Positions 28,417 through 37,118 are shown, counted from the stretch's first letter. The stretch: DNA of 64,000 nt from Halarchaeum grantii (GCF_014647455.2 NZ_BMPF01000001.1:930001-994000), one strand, 5' to 3'. A program made the numbers and translations. The notes: generated from the sequence alone by a model not told the origin.

Positions 28417-29471
28417 AGCATCACCAGTTCCCGTTCGATCTCCTCTTGGCTCAGCCCGACCTCCCGACCGCGCGCGATCGCGCGGATGTTGTCGACCTCC
28501 CGCTCCTTCGCGAGAACGAACGCGAGGACGGGACAGACCGACAGCGGGAAGACGTGCGAGAGATGGTCGGCGTAGCCGAGGAGCGCGGCGTCGAGCGCGT
28601 GCTCGAAGCCGATGAGCGACTCGGTGGACTCGAGCGTTTCGAGGGCCGGGCCGACCTCGTCACCGTAGCGGCTGTCGCGCAGGCGGGCGACGAGTTCGTC
28701 GCGGTTGCCGACGAGCGATGCGAGCTCGTTCGCCTCGAAGAGCCGACCGCCCTCGATGTAGTAGTCCGCCGGGTCCATCTCCCCGCCGCTGCGGGCGATT
28801 CGGAACGCGTTCCGGACGTTCCGGAAGTCGACCTCCGCCTGCAGGAACTTCACGAACTCCCGCGTCCCGCTCTCCGTCGTGGCGTTCAGGCCACGGAGGA
28901 GGTTGTCGTAGAACGTCCGGTCGACGGCGTTCTCGAGCGGGACGAGCGACCCCGTCTCCTCGTAGTCGTCGAGCGCGTCCTGCAGGGACGCGCCGAAGAG
29001 CGTTCCCTCGAGCGTCTCGACGACCTCCTCGACCGCCGCGCACTCCTGTAGGCGCGTGAGGAGGCGCTCGCCGAACTCGCCGGCGTGGATGAAGTCGTCC
29101 TCGATGACGGTCGACTCCGTCTCCGAGTAGACGCCACGAAGCGCCGTCTTCGCGTTCCACGCGTCGAACTTCCGGAGGTAGCGCGAGATAAGGTCGTAGA
29201 GCGTCCCCTGCGACCACTCGAGGAGGTCCTCGAAGTGCCGCGCGAGGTTGCGGTTGAGCGCGTACTCCACGAGGTCTACGCCCGTGTAGCGCGACCCGAG
29301 CGCGTTGATCTCGGGTCCGTACTCGGTCTCCTCCATGAAACGGGCGATCTCGCTCGGACCCATGCGGGTGAGCTTGTCGTACTCCTCCTCACCGAAGAGG
29401 GCCGCCCAGCGCGAACGCACACGGGCGTTCACGTAGGAGTAGTTCGACGCGTCGCGACTGATGACGTTCAT
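28413..29471 (-). CDS. atpC: A-type ATP synthase subunit C (352 aa)
   Basis: Funnel-shaped subunit (V-ATPase subunit d homologue) linking the central stalk to the c-ring. All-helical with the family start SNYSYVNARVRSRWAALF and the internal duplication typical of AC39/C proteins (two blocks of the form Y-x-G-V-D-L-V-E-Y and the later similar helical bundles). No membrane segments. Four-base overlaps with atpE and atpF. Confidence 0.94.
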   Translation of the reverse strand: MNVISRDASNYSYVNARVRSRWAALFGEEEYDKLTRMGPSEIARFMEETEYGPEINALGSRYTGVDLVEYALNRNLARHFEDLLEWSQGTLYDLISRYLRKFDAWNAKTALRGVYSETESTVIEDDFIHAGEFGERLLTRLQECAAVEEVVETLEGTLFGASLQDALDDYEETGSLVPLENAVDRTFYDNLLRGLNATTESGTREFVKFLQAEVDFRNVRNAFRIARSGGEMDPADYYIEGGRLFEANELASLVGNRDELVARLRDSRYGDEVGPALETLESTESLIGFEHALDAALLGYADHLSHVFPLSVCPVLAFVLAKEREVDNIRAIARGREVGLSQEEIERELVML

Positions 29472-30052
29472 TGCTCGTCGAACAGTCGGTCGGAGATCTG
29501 CTTCAGTTCGTCCTCCCAGACGTCCGCGAGGACGCTGTCGAACGTGTTCTTCACTCGGACGCGCGAGCTCTCGCTCTCGACGACGACGCCGCCGAGGCAG
29601 TCTATTTCGCCGGCCGGAGCGACGTTCTGTCGCCCCTCGAGGAGCTCCTCGATGAGCGCCTCGTCGCCGGCTGCGTAGTGGACGGCGAGCTGCGCGTCCT
29701 CGGCGAACTCCCCGAGGGAGTTCGTGAGGAGCGACTCGGTGAGCTCCCGACGCTGGTCTGCGTCGAGGTCGGCGATACGCGACTCGACACGGTCGCGGAC
29801 GTCGTCGAGCGCTTCGCGCCGCGCGCTCATCCGCTCGTGCTTGGCTTCGAGCTTCGCGCTGGAGAGCTCCTGCTCGCGCAGCTGGTCGATCTCCCGCTCG
29901 ACCTCGGCTTCGGCGTCGGAGACGATCTCCTCGGCCTCCGACTCGGCGTCGGAGACGATCTCCTCGGCCTCCGACTCGGCGTCCTGACGGATGGCCTCGG
30001 CCTGTTCCTCGGCCTCCTCCCGGATTTCTTCCGCGACCGTTTCGAGACTCAT
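29468..30052 (-). CDS. atpE: A-type ATP synthase subunit E (194 aa)
   Basis: Peripheral-stalk subunit pairing with AtpH. The N-terminal 75 residues are a long charged helix built from near-identical 11-residue units (SEAEEIVSDAE); a perfect 33-base tandem repeat encodes two of them. The globular C-terminal domain contains LGGVVVESESSRVRVKNTFDSVL, the family signature. Seven bases after atpK; overlaps atpC by four bases. Confidence 0.94.
   Translation of the reverse strand: MSLETVAEEIREEAEEQAEAIRQDAESEAEEIVSDAESEAEEIVSDAEAEVEREIDQLREQELSSAKLEAKHERMSARREALDDVRDRVESRIADLDADQRRELTESLLTNSLGEFAEDAQLAVHYAAGDEALIEELLEGRQNVAPAGEIDCLGGVVVESESSRVRVKNTFDSVLADVWEDELKQISDRLFDEQ
29913..29978 (-). repeat. 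Perfect 33-bp tandem duplication inside atpE
   Basis: Two identical 33-base units, 29913-29945 and 29946-29978, in frame, encoding two copies of the 11-residue unit of the peripheral-stalk helix. Perfect identity at synonymous sites suggests recent duplication or gene conversion. Confidence 0.9.
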
Positions 30053-30059
30053 CGTGAGA

Positions 30060-30335
30060 TTACTGGACCAGGAAGATCACGACGATCGCGAGGATGACGA
30101 GCGTCTCCGGGAGGACGGTGAACAGCAGGCCGATCCCGAAGAAGTCGCTGTCCTCAGCGATGGCGCCGACGGCCGCAGCGCCGATGCCGCCTTCCGCGAT
30201 CCCCGCGCCGAGCGCGGCGACGCCGACGCCGAGCGCGGCGAGGCCGATCTGGATGTTGCCCGAGAGTTCCGCGGGCAGGAGGACGTCGTTGAGAAGCGGT
30301 GCGATAGCGTTGACGAATGCGATGAATTCGAGCAT
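30060..30335 (-). CDS. atpK: A-type ATP synthase subunit K (c-ring proteolipid), 91 aa
   Basis: Rotor-ring proteolipid. Two transmembrane helices are separated by a short polar loop: helix 1 is rich in Gly/Ala (IGLAALGVGVAALGAGIAEGGIG) and helix 2 carries the ion-binding glutamate in FTVLPETLVILAIVVIF. A short hydrophobic N-terminal extension may be a leader. Eight-kDa single-hairpin form, consistent with ATP synthesis. Located six bases after the atpI stop. Confidence 0.95.
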   Translation of the reverse strand: MLEFIAFVNAIAPLLNDVLLPAELSGNIQIGLAALGVGVAALGAGIAEGGIGAAAVGAIAEDSDFFGIGLLFTVLPETLVILAIVVIFLVQ

Positions 30336-30341
30336 GACTGA

Positions 30342-32456
30342 TTAGTCCTGTGTGGTGTAGGTTCGCTGGTGGCCGAACGGTTCGTATTTCTCCCCACCGC
30401 CTTCATAAAACTTCCCAAAGAACTCGACGTATTCCAGACGAACGGCCTGTAGACCGGCGCTGGTAACCCCGAGGGCAAGCACTAAGGCGTGGCCGAGAAC
30501 GAAGATGACGAGGCCGCCGAGTACGGCCGTGATCGGGCCGTGAACGAGGCCGCCGAACATCAGCTCGGCACCGGAGTGGTGTGCCTGTACGTAGCTCCAA
30601 TCGTGGTTGAGCATGAAGTGGAACTCGCCTTCGGCGGACCGGTACGCGCCGAAGAAGAGCAGGTTGACGACGAACGCCATCCCGCCCTTCGCGAGCATGA
30701 CCGCCGCGAGCCGCGTGTAGGAGAGGACGTGCGTGAGCGAGTTCAGCGCGCCCTCGACGGCGCCGATCGCGCCCTCAGCGTAGATGAGGAGGACGTAGCC
30801 GACGAGGCCGACGGCGAGTGCCGCCCACCCGACCGTCGCGGAGAACCCGGTGAAGCCGAGCGGCTGCCCGGCGAGGGTCTGGAAGAGGATGGGGGGTTTG
30901 GCGCTGTCGAGCGCGTGGCTGAAGACCCAGACCCACATGCCGATCATGAGGATCGCCCACGACGCGCCCTCCGTGAGTGCGTCCCACGGGCTGTGGTGGA
31001 GGCGCTTGTAGGTGTCGATGGCGTACCCGAGCGTGAGGTGACCGAGCGCGACGAGGATGGAGACGATGAGCCAGAGACGGGCCCAGTCCGCGTTCGCCGG
31101 CATCAGCCCCTTGTGAAGCGGCGGATGGCCGCTCCAGAGGTACTCACTGATGAGGTGGAAACCGAACACCTCCCCGTAGAGGACGCCGAACACGATCGTC
31201 GCGAGGCCCGAGATGACCGCGACGCCGCCGAGCGACGCGAGCGCGGCGCTGTCGAGTCGGGTGTACATCCACCAGCCGGCGGCCGTGTAGAGGACACCGT
31301 ACCCGACGTCGCCGATCATGAAGCCGTAGAAGACCGGGAACGTCAGGAAGAGGATGATCGTCGGGTCGAGGTCGAAGTAGTTCGGCCGGTTGATGACCCG
31401 GACGAGCATCTCGAAGGGCTCTGCGACCTTCGGGTTCTTCTGGACGACCGGCGGCCGGTCGACGGTGCCGCCGTCGGTCGCGGCTTCCTGCTCGCCGTGG
31501 CCGATTTCGTGCTCGGGCGGCTCGTACTCGGCGCGCTCGAGTTCCTCGACCTCGACGCGCTCGCCGAGTTCGTCCTTGAGCGCGCTCGCGTAGGACTCGT
31601 AGTCCGGCGTCGGGATCCAGCCCTCCGCGACGAAGGCGTGCTCGGTCGTCGCGAAGCGCAGCGGCGCTTCGGTCTTCTGGACCTCGATGGTGAGCTTCTC
31701 CTCGGCGGCGAGGAGGAAGCCGGCGTGTTCGAGGCGCAGACTATCGAGGTCGCTCTCGACGCTCTCGAGGTCGGACGCGAGCTGCTGCTTGCGGTGTTCG
31801 AGCCGCTGCAGGTACTCCTCGGGGGATTCCTGGGCGTCCGGGACCCCGTAGCGCTCGACGTCGAGGCCGACGAAGACCTCGGAGAGCGCGTCCGCGGGCG
31901 CACCCGATTCGGGGTACGCGATCGCGGCGAAGACGTCGCCCTCGCTGAACACCTCGTAGGACTGGATCGCGCTCGCGTCGGCGAGCGCGTGTCCCACCGC
32001 GTCCGTGTCGCCTTCGCCGACGACGACGTCGAGGCTGTCGTACCCCTGAAGCAGATCGAGGTCGATGCCGAGCTCGACGAACGGCTCGGCGGCCGCGATC
32101 TCCTCCTCGAGGTCCTCGAGGTCGTCCACGAGGTCGTCGCGCCGGTCGTCGAGTTCGTTCACCTGCCGGCGGACGGACTCGAACTCCTCATCGAGCGCCT
32201 CGTCGGTGACGATGCGCGCGGGACCCGCGTCCTCCTCGGAGACGCCGAGGATGTTGATGAGCGAGCGGACGGTGACGAGCTTCTCGGACGCCGCCTCGGC
32301 GCCTTCGAGGGGGCTACCGGACGCGAAGCCCTCGTGCTCGCCCGTGTAGTCGGTGAGGTGGACGACGCGCTGGTCGTGCGTGACCTCGATGACGTCCTGA
32401 ATGACGTTCTTGGTGCCCGTGACGGACACCTTGCTCATCTGCTCAGGTCTGAGCAT
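30342..32456 (-). CDS. atpI: A-type ATP synthase subunit I (a subunit), 704 aa
   Basis: Membrane stator subunit. The N-terminal 350 residues are cytoplasmic and coiled-coil rich; the C-terminal half has about seven to eight transmembrane helices starting near FYGFMIGDVGYGVLYTAAGW. The essential arginine is expected in the helix with SYTRLAAVMLAKGGMAFVVN, facing the glutamate of the K ring. Begins MLRPEQMSKVSVTG, the common haloarchaeal start, overlapping atpH by 14 bases. Length typical of archaeal I subunits (about 650-750). Confidence 0.96.
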   Translation of the reverse strand: MLRPEQMSKVSVTGTKNVIQDVIEVTHDQRVVHLTDYTGEHEGFASGSPLEGAEAASEKLVTVRSLINILGVSEEDAGPARIVTDEALDEEFESVRRQVNELDDRRDDLVDDLEDLEEEIAAAEPFVELGIDLDLLQGYDSLDVVVGEGDTDAVGHALADASAIQSYEVFSEGDVFAAIAYPESGAPADALSEVFVGLDVERYGVPDAQESPEEYLQRLEHRKQQLASDLESVESDLDSLRLEHAGFLLAAEEKLTIEVQKTEAPLRFATTEHAFVAEGWIPTPDYESYASALKDELGERVEVEELERAEYEPPEHEIGHGEQEAATDGGTVDRPPVVQKNPKVAEPFEMLVRVINRPNYFDLDPTIILFLTFPVFYGFMIGDVGYGVLYTAAGWWMYTRLDSAALASLGGVAVISGLATIVFGVLYGEVFGFHLISEYLWSGHPPLHKGLMPANADWARLWLIVSILVALGHLTLGYAIDTYKRLHHSPWDALTEGASWAILMIGMWVWVFSHALDSAKPPILFQTLAGQPLGFTGFSATVGWAALAVGLVGYVLLIYAEGAIGAVEGALNSLTHVLSYTRLAAVMLAKGGMAFVVNLLFFGAYRSAEGEFHFMLNHDWSYVQAHHSGAELMFGGLVHGPITAVLGGLVIFVLGHALVLALGVTSAGLQAVRLEYVEFFGKFYEGGGEKYEPFGHQRTYTTQD

Positions 32457-32775
32457 GCACCGCCTCCTCGAACTGGTCGAGGGCGTACTCGACGGCCTCG
32501 TCGGCGTTCTCTTCGGCCGTCGCGCGGAGCTGCTCGCGCTCCGCTTCGCCCTCTTCGATGATGCGGTCGCTCTCGGCCTCGATCTGCTCGCGGGCGTCGG
32601 CGAGTTGCTGTTCTTTCAGCTCGGCCGCTTCTTCTTCTGCCTCTTGCCGGATCTCATCGGCCCGTTGCCGGGCCTCGGCGAGGCGCTCCTCGCGCTCTTG
32701 CTCGGCGTCGGCGACGATGTCGTCGGCGTCCTGCTCGGCCTCCTGTATTCGTTCTAGAACCTCTGGCCTCGGCAT
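32443..32775 (-). CDS. atpH: A-type ATP synthase subunit H (110 aa)
   Basis: Peripheral-stalk coiled-coil subunit that pairs with AtpE. The whole protein is one charged helix of Glu/Ala/Arg/Gln heptads (EVLERIQEAEQDADDIVADAEQ...). First gene of the operon; ATG at 32773-32775, 30 bases after a TATA box. Its 3' end overlaps the atpI start. Confidence 0.92.
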   Translation of the reverse strand: MPRPEVLERIQEAEQDADDIVADAEQEREERLAEARQRADEIRQEAEEEAAELKEQQLADAREQIEAESDRIIEEGEAEREQLRATAEENADEAVEYALDQFEEAVHAQT

Positions 32776-32805
32776 GGGCTAACGGGGAGGAATTGAACGA
32801 ACGCG

Positions 32806-32810
32806 TATAA
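32806..32810 (-). promoter_or_regulatory. TATA box of the atpHIKECFABD operon
   Basis: Minus-strand CTTATACGC, 30 bases before the atpH ATG. No second promoter-like element is seen between the nine tightly packed genes, so the 8.6-kb operon is probably read from here. The 104-base spacer also carries the divergent methyltransferase promoter. Confidence 0.65.
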
Positions 32811-32879
32811 GGTAGTTGCGGAACGGACGGACGGCTGAAAGACAGGAACTTATGTCCGAGGCCACGCTACGAGTCGACA

Positions 32880-33503
32880 ATGGGAGTCCTCGAAGACAAA
32901 GCGCGGGCCCGGCTCTTCTACCGGTACCTCTCGAAGGTGTACGACCGCGTCAACCCGTTCATCTGGAACGAGTCGATGCGGGCCGAAGCCCTCGAAATGC
33001 TCGCGCTGGATGCTGGCGACCGGGTCCTCGACGTCGGCTGTGGGACCGGCTTCGGGACGGAGGGCCTCCTCGAGCACACCGAGGAGGTCTACGCGCTCGA
33101 CCAGAGCGAGGGCCAACTGGAGAAGGCGTGGGAGAAGCTCGGGAAGCACGACCCCGTGCGGTTCACGTTCGGGGACGCCGAGCGCCTGCCGTTCGCGGAC
33201 GACAGCTTCGACGCGGTCTGGTCGTCGGGCTCCATCGAGTACTGGCCGAACCCGGTTGCGGCGCTCCGTGAGTTCCGCCGCGTCGTGAAGCCCGGGGGAA
33301 AGGTGCTCGTCGTCGGCCCGAACTACCCGCGCTCGACGCTCTTCCAGAAGCTCGCGGACGCGATAATGCTCTTCTACGACGAGGCGGAGGCGGACCGGAT
33401 GTTCCGCGACGCCGGCTTCGAGGCCATCGAGCACCGGACGATGGGGCCGTCCTACAAGCCCGACGTCGCCATCACGACGCTCGCGCGCGTTCCCGAGCAG
33501 TAA
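32880..33503 (+). CDS. Class I SAM-dependent methyltransferase, MPBQ/MSBQ (VTE3)-like (207 aa)
   Basis: SAM-binding motif I is LDVGCGTGFGT at 50-60, with motif II near YALDQSEGQ and motif IV near DSFDAVWSSGSIEYWPNP. The opening KARARLFYRYLSKVYDRVNPFIWNESMR and the ending block YKPDVAITTLAR resemble archaeal/cyanobacterial-plant quinone methyltransferases of the MPBQ/MSBQ type (VTE3). In haloarchaea a role in methylating menaquinone is plausible, though not shown by sequence alone. It is divergent from the ATP synthase operon. The last 32 bases overlap the convergent pilin gene. Confidence 0.88.
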   Translation: MGVLEDKARARLFYRYLSKVYDRVNPFIWNESMRAEALEMLALDAGDRVLDVGCGTGFGTEGLLEHTEEVYALDQSEGQLEKAWEKLGKHDPVRFTFGDAERLPFADDSFDAVWSSGSIEYWPNPVAALREFRRVVKPGGKVLVVGPNYPRSTLFQKLADAIMLFYDEAEADRMFRDAGFEAIEHRTMGPSYKPDVAITTLARVPEQ

Positions 33504-33972
33504 CGACGCGCGTCTCGACGACGGCGATTCGGGTCCCGTTCCGATAGAGGCGTATAGTGACGCGTGCGCCCGCATCGAGCGCGGTGTTGGTTCCGGCGAG
33601 GCGGAGCGTCGCGCGCTCGCCGACCGTCCACGTCGGGTCGGTGGCGGCGTTGAACGGGCCGCCGGGCGCGCCGTCGAATCCCGGAGCACCGACGAACGGC
33701 ACGGTCGGCTGCTGGCGGAGCGGCGTCCCGCCGACGGCGACGACGACGCGCAGGTCGCGGACGTCGAGCGCCGGTCCCGCGCGGTAGGTGAGGGCGAGCG
33801 TCCCGTCGCTCGTGGCGTGTGCGTCGACGACGCTGGGCGTCGCGGGCGTCACGATGGCTGTAGATCCGGCGTCGGTGACGGTGACGGCGACGGCGCTCGC
33901 GGCGCCGACGCAGCACGCGAGGAGGAGGACGACGCCGACGACGGGCGCGACGCCGCGCGAGGTGTGGGTCAC
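33472..33972 (-). CDS. Type IV pilin-like protein (166 aa)
   Basis: Archaeal type IV pilin N-terminus: a short basic leader, RGVAPVVGVVLLLACCVGAASAVAV, where prepilin peptidase would cleave just before or after the R-G and the hydrophobic helix forms the filament core. The remainder is a beta-rich extracellular domain (DGTLALTYRAGPALDVRDLRVVV, ... ATLRLAGTNTALDAGARVTIRLYRNGTRIAV) as in haloarchaeal DUF1628-type pilins. No pilus assembly genes are adjacent, which is usual since pilins are dispersed. ATG at 33970-33972. The 3' end overlaps the methyltransferase gene by 32 bases in the opposite direction. Confidence 0.88.
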   Translation of the reverse strand: MTHTSRGVAPVVGVVLLLACCVGAASAVAVTVTDAGSTAIVTPATPSVVDAHATSDGTLALTYRAGPALDVRDLRVVVAVGGTPLRQQPTVPFVGAPGFDGAPGGPFNAATDPTWTVGERATLRLAGTNTALDAGARVTIRLYRNGTRIAVVETRVVTARERARAS

Positions 33973-34011
33973 GCGCTCCGATGGACGCGCTATCGGAGAA
34001 GAAGGTTCGCC

Positions 34012-35274
34012 TCAGGCCGAGGCGGCGCTGGTGTCGAGCGTGACGGTCGTCCCGTCGTGTTCGGCGGTCACGTTGTACCCGCCGGACGGGGCGAGCGCCC
34101 AGACGACGCCGGTGTCGGGGTCGGTGGTGCCGACGGTGGTTCCGTTGACGCGGACGGTCGCGTCGAGCGGGTCCCCGGCGTCGTTGTACACGGCGACGCG
34201 GAGCGGGCCGCCGGCGTACGTCCGATTGACGGCGAGCGTCACGGGCCCCTGCGTGCGGGTGACGGCCGCGCCGGTGACGATGTCGGCGGTCGCGAGGCGC
34301 TTGTCCTCGCGGTAGACGCTGTCCGTGCTCGGGTCGAAGTAGACGACGAGCGTGCTCTGTGCGTCGGAGCCCCGGTTGTAGCCGAGGACCGCACGGTAGA
34401 GGTGGGCGTCGGCGGGGGCGCTGAACGAGCGGAACCCGCCGTTCGAGGAGGAGAGGTTCGTCGTGGTCGGGTAGAGGCGCTCGAGGGAGTCGAGGAACGC
34501 ACCGAGGTCGACGTTCGAGGCGGGAACGGCGTCGTAGTTATCGACGCGATACGTCGTGTGGTAGTACGTGTCGTCGTCGAGCGCGGCGAGCGAGAGACCG
34601 GACGGTGACGCGGCGACGTAGACGCGCATCGGGGCGCGCTCGCCGGCGATGGCGTCGCCGAGCTCGGCGTGGAGCGACTCGCCGGTTCCGACACCGTAGG
34701 CGGCGAGTTCACCACGGAGTGCGGTGAGCCGGTCGCGAGCGACGGCGGCGTTCTCGTCGGAGAGCTCGCCGGCGTGCTCTCTGAGCGTGGCGATGTACGT
34801 GGCGAGCGCGTCGGCGCGAGCGCTGTCGAGGGCGACGCGGTGGACGAGCGCGGCTGCGGAGAGCTCGCCCTCGACGTAGGCCTCGCGTGCGGCCGCCTCG
34901 TCGGCCGCGATGGCGGCGGTCCGGTTCGCGGCGGCGTCGGTGGCGTTGCGGATGACGGCGAGGCGTTCGGCGTCGGTGGACGCGGCCGCCCAGCGGGACT
35001 CGAAGCCGTACGTCGCGTAGCGGCCGTCGAAGGAGGCGCTCGCGGCGCCCACGGTGACGGTGACGGTCGGGCCGGTCGTCGTGAACCCGGCGGCGTTCGG
35101 GTCGCCGAGGCGGAGGACGTTCGTCGTGTTCGCCGTGGCGGCGTTCGCGGCGGGCGCCGTCGTCGCGGCCTCGGCGCTGCCGGTGAACGGAGCCGCATCG
35201 GTCGCGCCACCGAACGCGGCCACGGGTGCCGCGAGGAGGAGGAGGGCGGCGAGCAGGACGGGGAGCCTGGACAT
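34012..35274 (-). CDS. Secreted haloarchaeal protein (420 aa), divergent partner of the membrane wHTH regulator
   Basis: The N-terminus RLPVLLAALLLLAAPVAAFGG is a signal peptide (Sec type, no lipobox, no twin Arg). There is a helical, Ala-rich middle (about 90-240) and beta-rich C-terminal repeats, including VRVNGTTVGTTDPDTGVVWALAPSGGYNVTAEHDGTTVTLD that reads like a carboxypeptidase-regulatory/PEGA-like beta-sandwich of a surface protein. Many Asn-x-Ser/Thr sites suggest glycosylation. Resembles the uncharacterised haloarchaeal DUF7094/DUF7096 group. No C-terminal anchor is seen. It starts 133 bases from the divergent HTH membrane protein and may belong to the same sensing pathway. Confidence 0.72.
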   Translation of the reverse strand: MSRLPVLLAALLLLAAPVAAFGGATDAAPFTGSAEAATTAPAANAATANTTNVLRLGDPNAAGFTTTGPTVTVTVGAASASFDGRYATYGFESRWAAASTDAERLAVIRNATDAAANRTAAIAADEAAAREAYVEGELSAAALVHRVALDSARADALATYIATLREHAGELSDENAAVARDRLTALRGELAAYGVGTGESLHAELGDAIAGERAPMRVYVAASPSGLSLAALDDDTYYHTTYRVDNYDAVPASNVDLGAFLDSLERLYPTTTNLSSSNGGFRSFSAPADAHLYRAVLGYNRGSDAQSTLVVYFDPSTDSVYREDKRLATADIVTGAAVTRTQGPVTLAVNRTYAGGPLRVAVYNDAGDPLDATVRVNGTTVGTTDPDTGVVWALAPSGGYNVTAEHDGTTVTLDTSAASA

Positions 35275-35407
35275 AGCCGTTATTTGCGCGGCTGCCGACA
35301 AAAACGATGCGGAGTGTTCGGGCATCGAGCGGCCGTCTTCCGGGAATCGCGCGCCGTACGGGTGATGGAAAGCGTTTTGCCGCCGGGCACTCCACTCGAA
35401 ACCGACC

Positions 35408-36472
35408 ATGCGGCAAGCCGCCCTCCTCGTGCTCGCCGTCACCGCTGTCGTCCTCGCCCTCCCCATCGGTTCGGTCGCGGCGGCCGCCGACACCACCACG
35501 GCGGCGTCGAACACGACGCTCGGCGTCCACCTCCAGTCGGACGGGGACGCGCGCTGGACGGTATCGGTGACGTATCCCCTGAACGATTCCGACGATAGGG
35601 AGGCGTTCGCCGACCTCGCCTCCGACTTCGAACGCGGGCAGGGCGGACCGTCGCTCGCGGCGTTCCGCTCGGCCGCCGCCGACGCCGCCGAGCGGACCGG
35701 CCGCCCGATGCAGATCGTCGACCCCGCTCGGAGTCACGGCGTCACGAACCGCTCGGACGGCCGGGACGTCGGCACCCTCACGCTCGAGTTCACGTGGACG
35801 AACTTCGCGAACGCGTCCAGTGACCGACTCACGCTCGGCGACACGTTCGCCGGCGGCTGGTTCGGCGACCTCTACGCCGGGCAGACGCTTCGCGTGTATC
35901 CGCCGAGCGGCTACAGTCCCGACAGCGCCGACCCGCCGTCACAGCTCTCCGACGGAGCGCTGACGTGGACCGGCCCGCAGTCGTTCCCGGGCGGCGGCCC
36001 GACGGTCGTGTTCGTCGAGAGCCCCGGGGTTCCGTGGTTGCTCGTCGGCGGACTCGTCCTCGGCGCGCTCGTCGTGGGCGTCGTCGGCGCGTACGTGTGG
36101 CGCGGTTTCGGCGGCCGTGGCAGCCTCGACGTCCGCCAGAGCGCGGGCACGCGAGATCCGGGGCCGCCATCGGGCACCGACGGCGACGGGCCGACGGAAC
36201 CACCGACGGCGCCCCGGGAGGCACCCGCGAGCGAAGCGGGTGACGGCGAGTCGGAGCCGGCGGAGGAGCTGTTGAGCGACGAGGAGCGCGTCGAGCGACT
36301 GCTCGAAGCGAACGGCGGCCGGATGAAGCAGTCGAACATCGTCGAGGAGACGCGGTGGTCGGACGCGAAGGTCTCACAGCTCCTCACGTCGATGGCCGAG
36401 GAAGGCCGGGTCGAGAAGCTCCGTATCGGCCGGGAGAACCTCATCACCCTCCCCGGCGAGGACGAAGAGTAA
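35408..36472 (+). CDS. Membrane-anchored wHTH transcriptional regulator with extracellular sensor domain (354 aa)
   Basis: Layout: signal peptide 1-26, an extracellular beta-rich domain about 30-205 with many Asn-x-Thr/Ser sites, one transmembrane helix about 209-232 (PWLLVGGLVLGALVVGVVGAYVW), a disordered Pro/Gly/Asp linker, then a winged helix-turn-helix at about 280-350 (ERVERLLEANGGRMKQSNIVEETRWSDAKVSQLLTSMAEEG in blocks) ending with a basic wing. It resembles haloarchaeal DUF7345-DUF7343-type regulators. A membrane one-component sensor is the simple inference; target genes are unknown, with the divergent secreted protein as the first candidate. A TTTTGC element ends 30 bases before the ATG. 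Confidence 0.85.
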   Translation: MRQAALLVLAVTAVVLALPIGSVAAAADTTTAASNTTLGVHLQSDGDARWTVSVTYPLNDSDDREAFADLASDFERGQGGPSLAAFRSAAADAAERTGRPMQIVDPARSHGVTNRSDGRDVGTLTLEFTWTNFANASSDRLTLGDTFAGGWFGDLYAGQTLRVYPPSGYSPDSADPPSQLSDGALTWTGPQSFPGGGPTVVFVESPGVPWLLVGGLVLGALVVGVVGAYVWRGFGGRGSLDVRQSAGTRDPGPPSGTDGDGPTEPPTAPREAPASEAGDGESEPAEELLSDEERVERLLEANGGRMKQSNIVEETRWSDAKVSQLLTSMAEEGRVEKLRIGRENLITLPGEDEE

Positions 36473-36544
36473 GCGGGTCGGACGGCCGTTGTCGGCGCGG
36501 AAACGTCCGATAGCGTTTTGCGTTCGCCGAAGCTAACACTCCGT

Positions 36545-37015
36545 ATGGCAGACTGCCCACTCGCGGACGAATGTCCGAATTTCCAAGAGCAGATTTCGGG
36601 CATGGGGTGCCAGCACTTCGGCGATCGCGGGGGAATGGACTGGTGTCAGCACTACAGCCAGCCGATCTCCGAGCTGAAGACGGCTCCCGTCGTCCCCGGC
36701 GAGGAGGTCGTCCTCGACGTCGACGACATGCACGAGTCGGGCGCCGGCGTCGGCCGACAGGAGGACTCGGGCTTCATCGTGATGGTGGACGGCGTCCTCC
36801 CGCCGGCGCGCGTGAAGGCGAAGGTGACGACGGTGAAGCCGAACTACGCCCGCGCGGATCTGATCGAGAAACTCCCCGAGGAAGAAGGGGAAGACGAAGA
36901 GGAGGACGAGGAGGGAGCCGACGACGGGGCCGAGGGGGAGGACGGAAAGGAGGAGGACTCCGGTGGATCGTCACGCGAGCGCCTCGGCAGCCGCGACAAC
37001 TTCTGGGGGCAGTAG
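36545..37015 (+). CDS. TRAM-domain RNA-binding protein with N-terminal cysteine cluster (156 aa)
   Basis: Residues 1-35 hold a cysteine/histidine cluster (ADCPLADECPNF, GMGCQHFGDRGGMDWCQHY), possibly a zinc or Fe-S site. Residues about 48-105 form a TRAM beta-barrel with VPGEEVVLDVDDMHESGAGVGRQEDSGFIVMVDGVLPPARVKAKVT (in blocks), an RNA-binding domain shared with TrmA and MiaB enzymes and with free archaeal TRAM proteins that act as RNA chaperones. The C-terminal 50 residues are an acidic disordered tail. TTTTGC ends 26 bases before the ATG. It has no operon partner. Confidence 0.85.
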   Translation: MADCPLADECPNFQEQISGMGCQHFGDRGGMDWCQHYSQPISELKTAPVVPGEEVVLDVDDMHESGAGVGRQEDSGFIVMVDGVLPPARVKAKVTTVKPNYARADLIEKLPEEEGEDEEEDEEGADDGAEGEDGKEEDSGGSSRERLGSRDNFWGQ

Positions 37016-37118
37016 CGCACGACCGCAGGACAGCAGTGTCGGCGAGCGGGGCGGTCGGCCCGGATGGAGTCGTGAAGTGCCGCTGGACACGACGGTATTG
37101 TATTCGATTCGAAAATTA

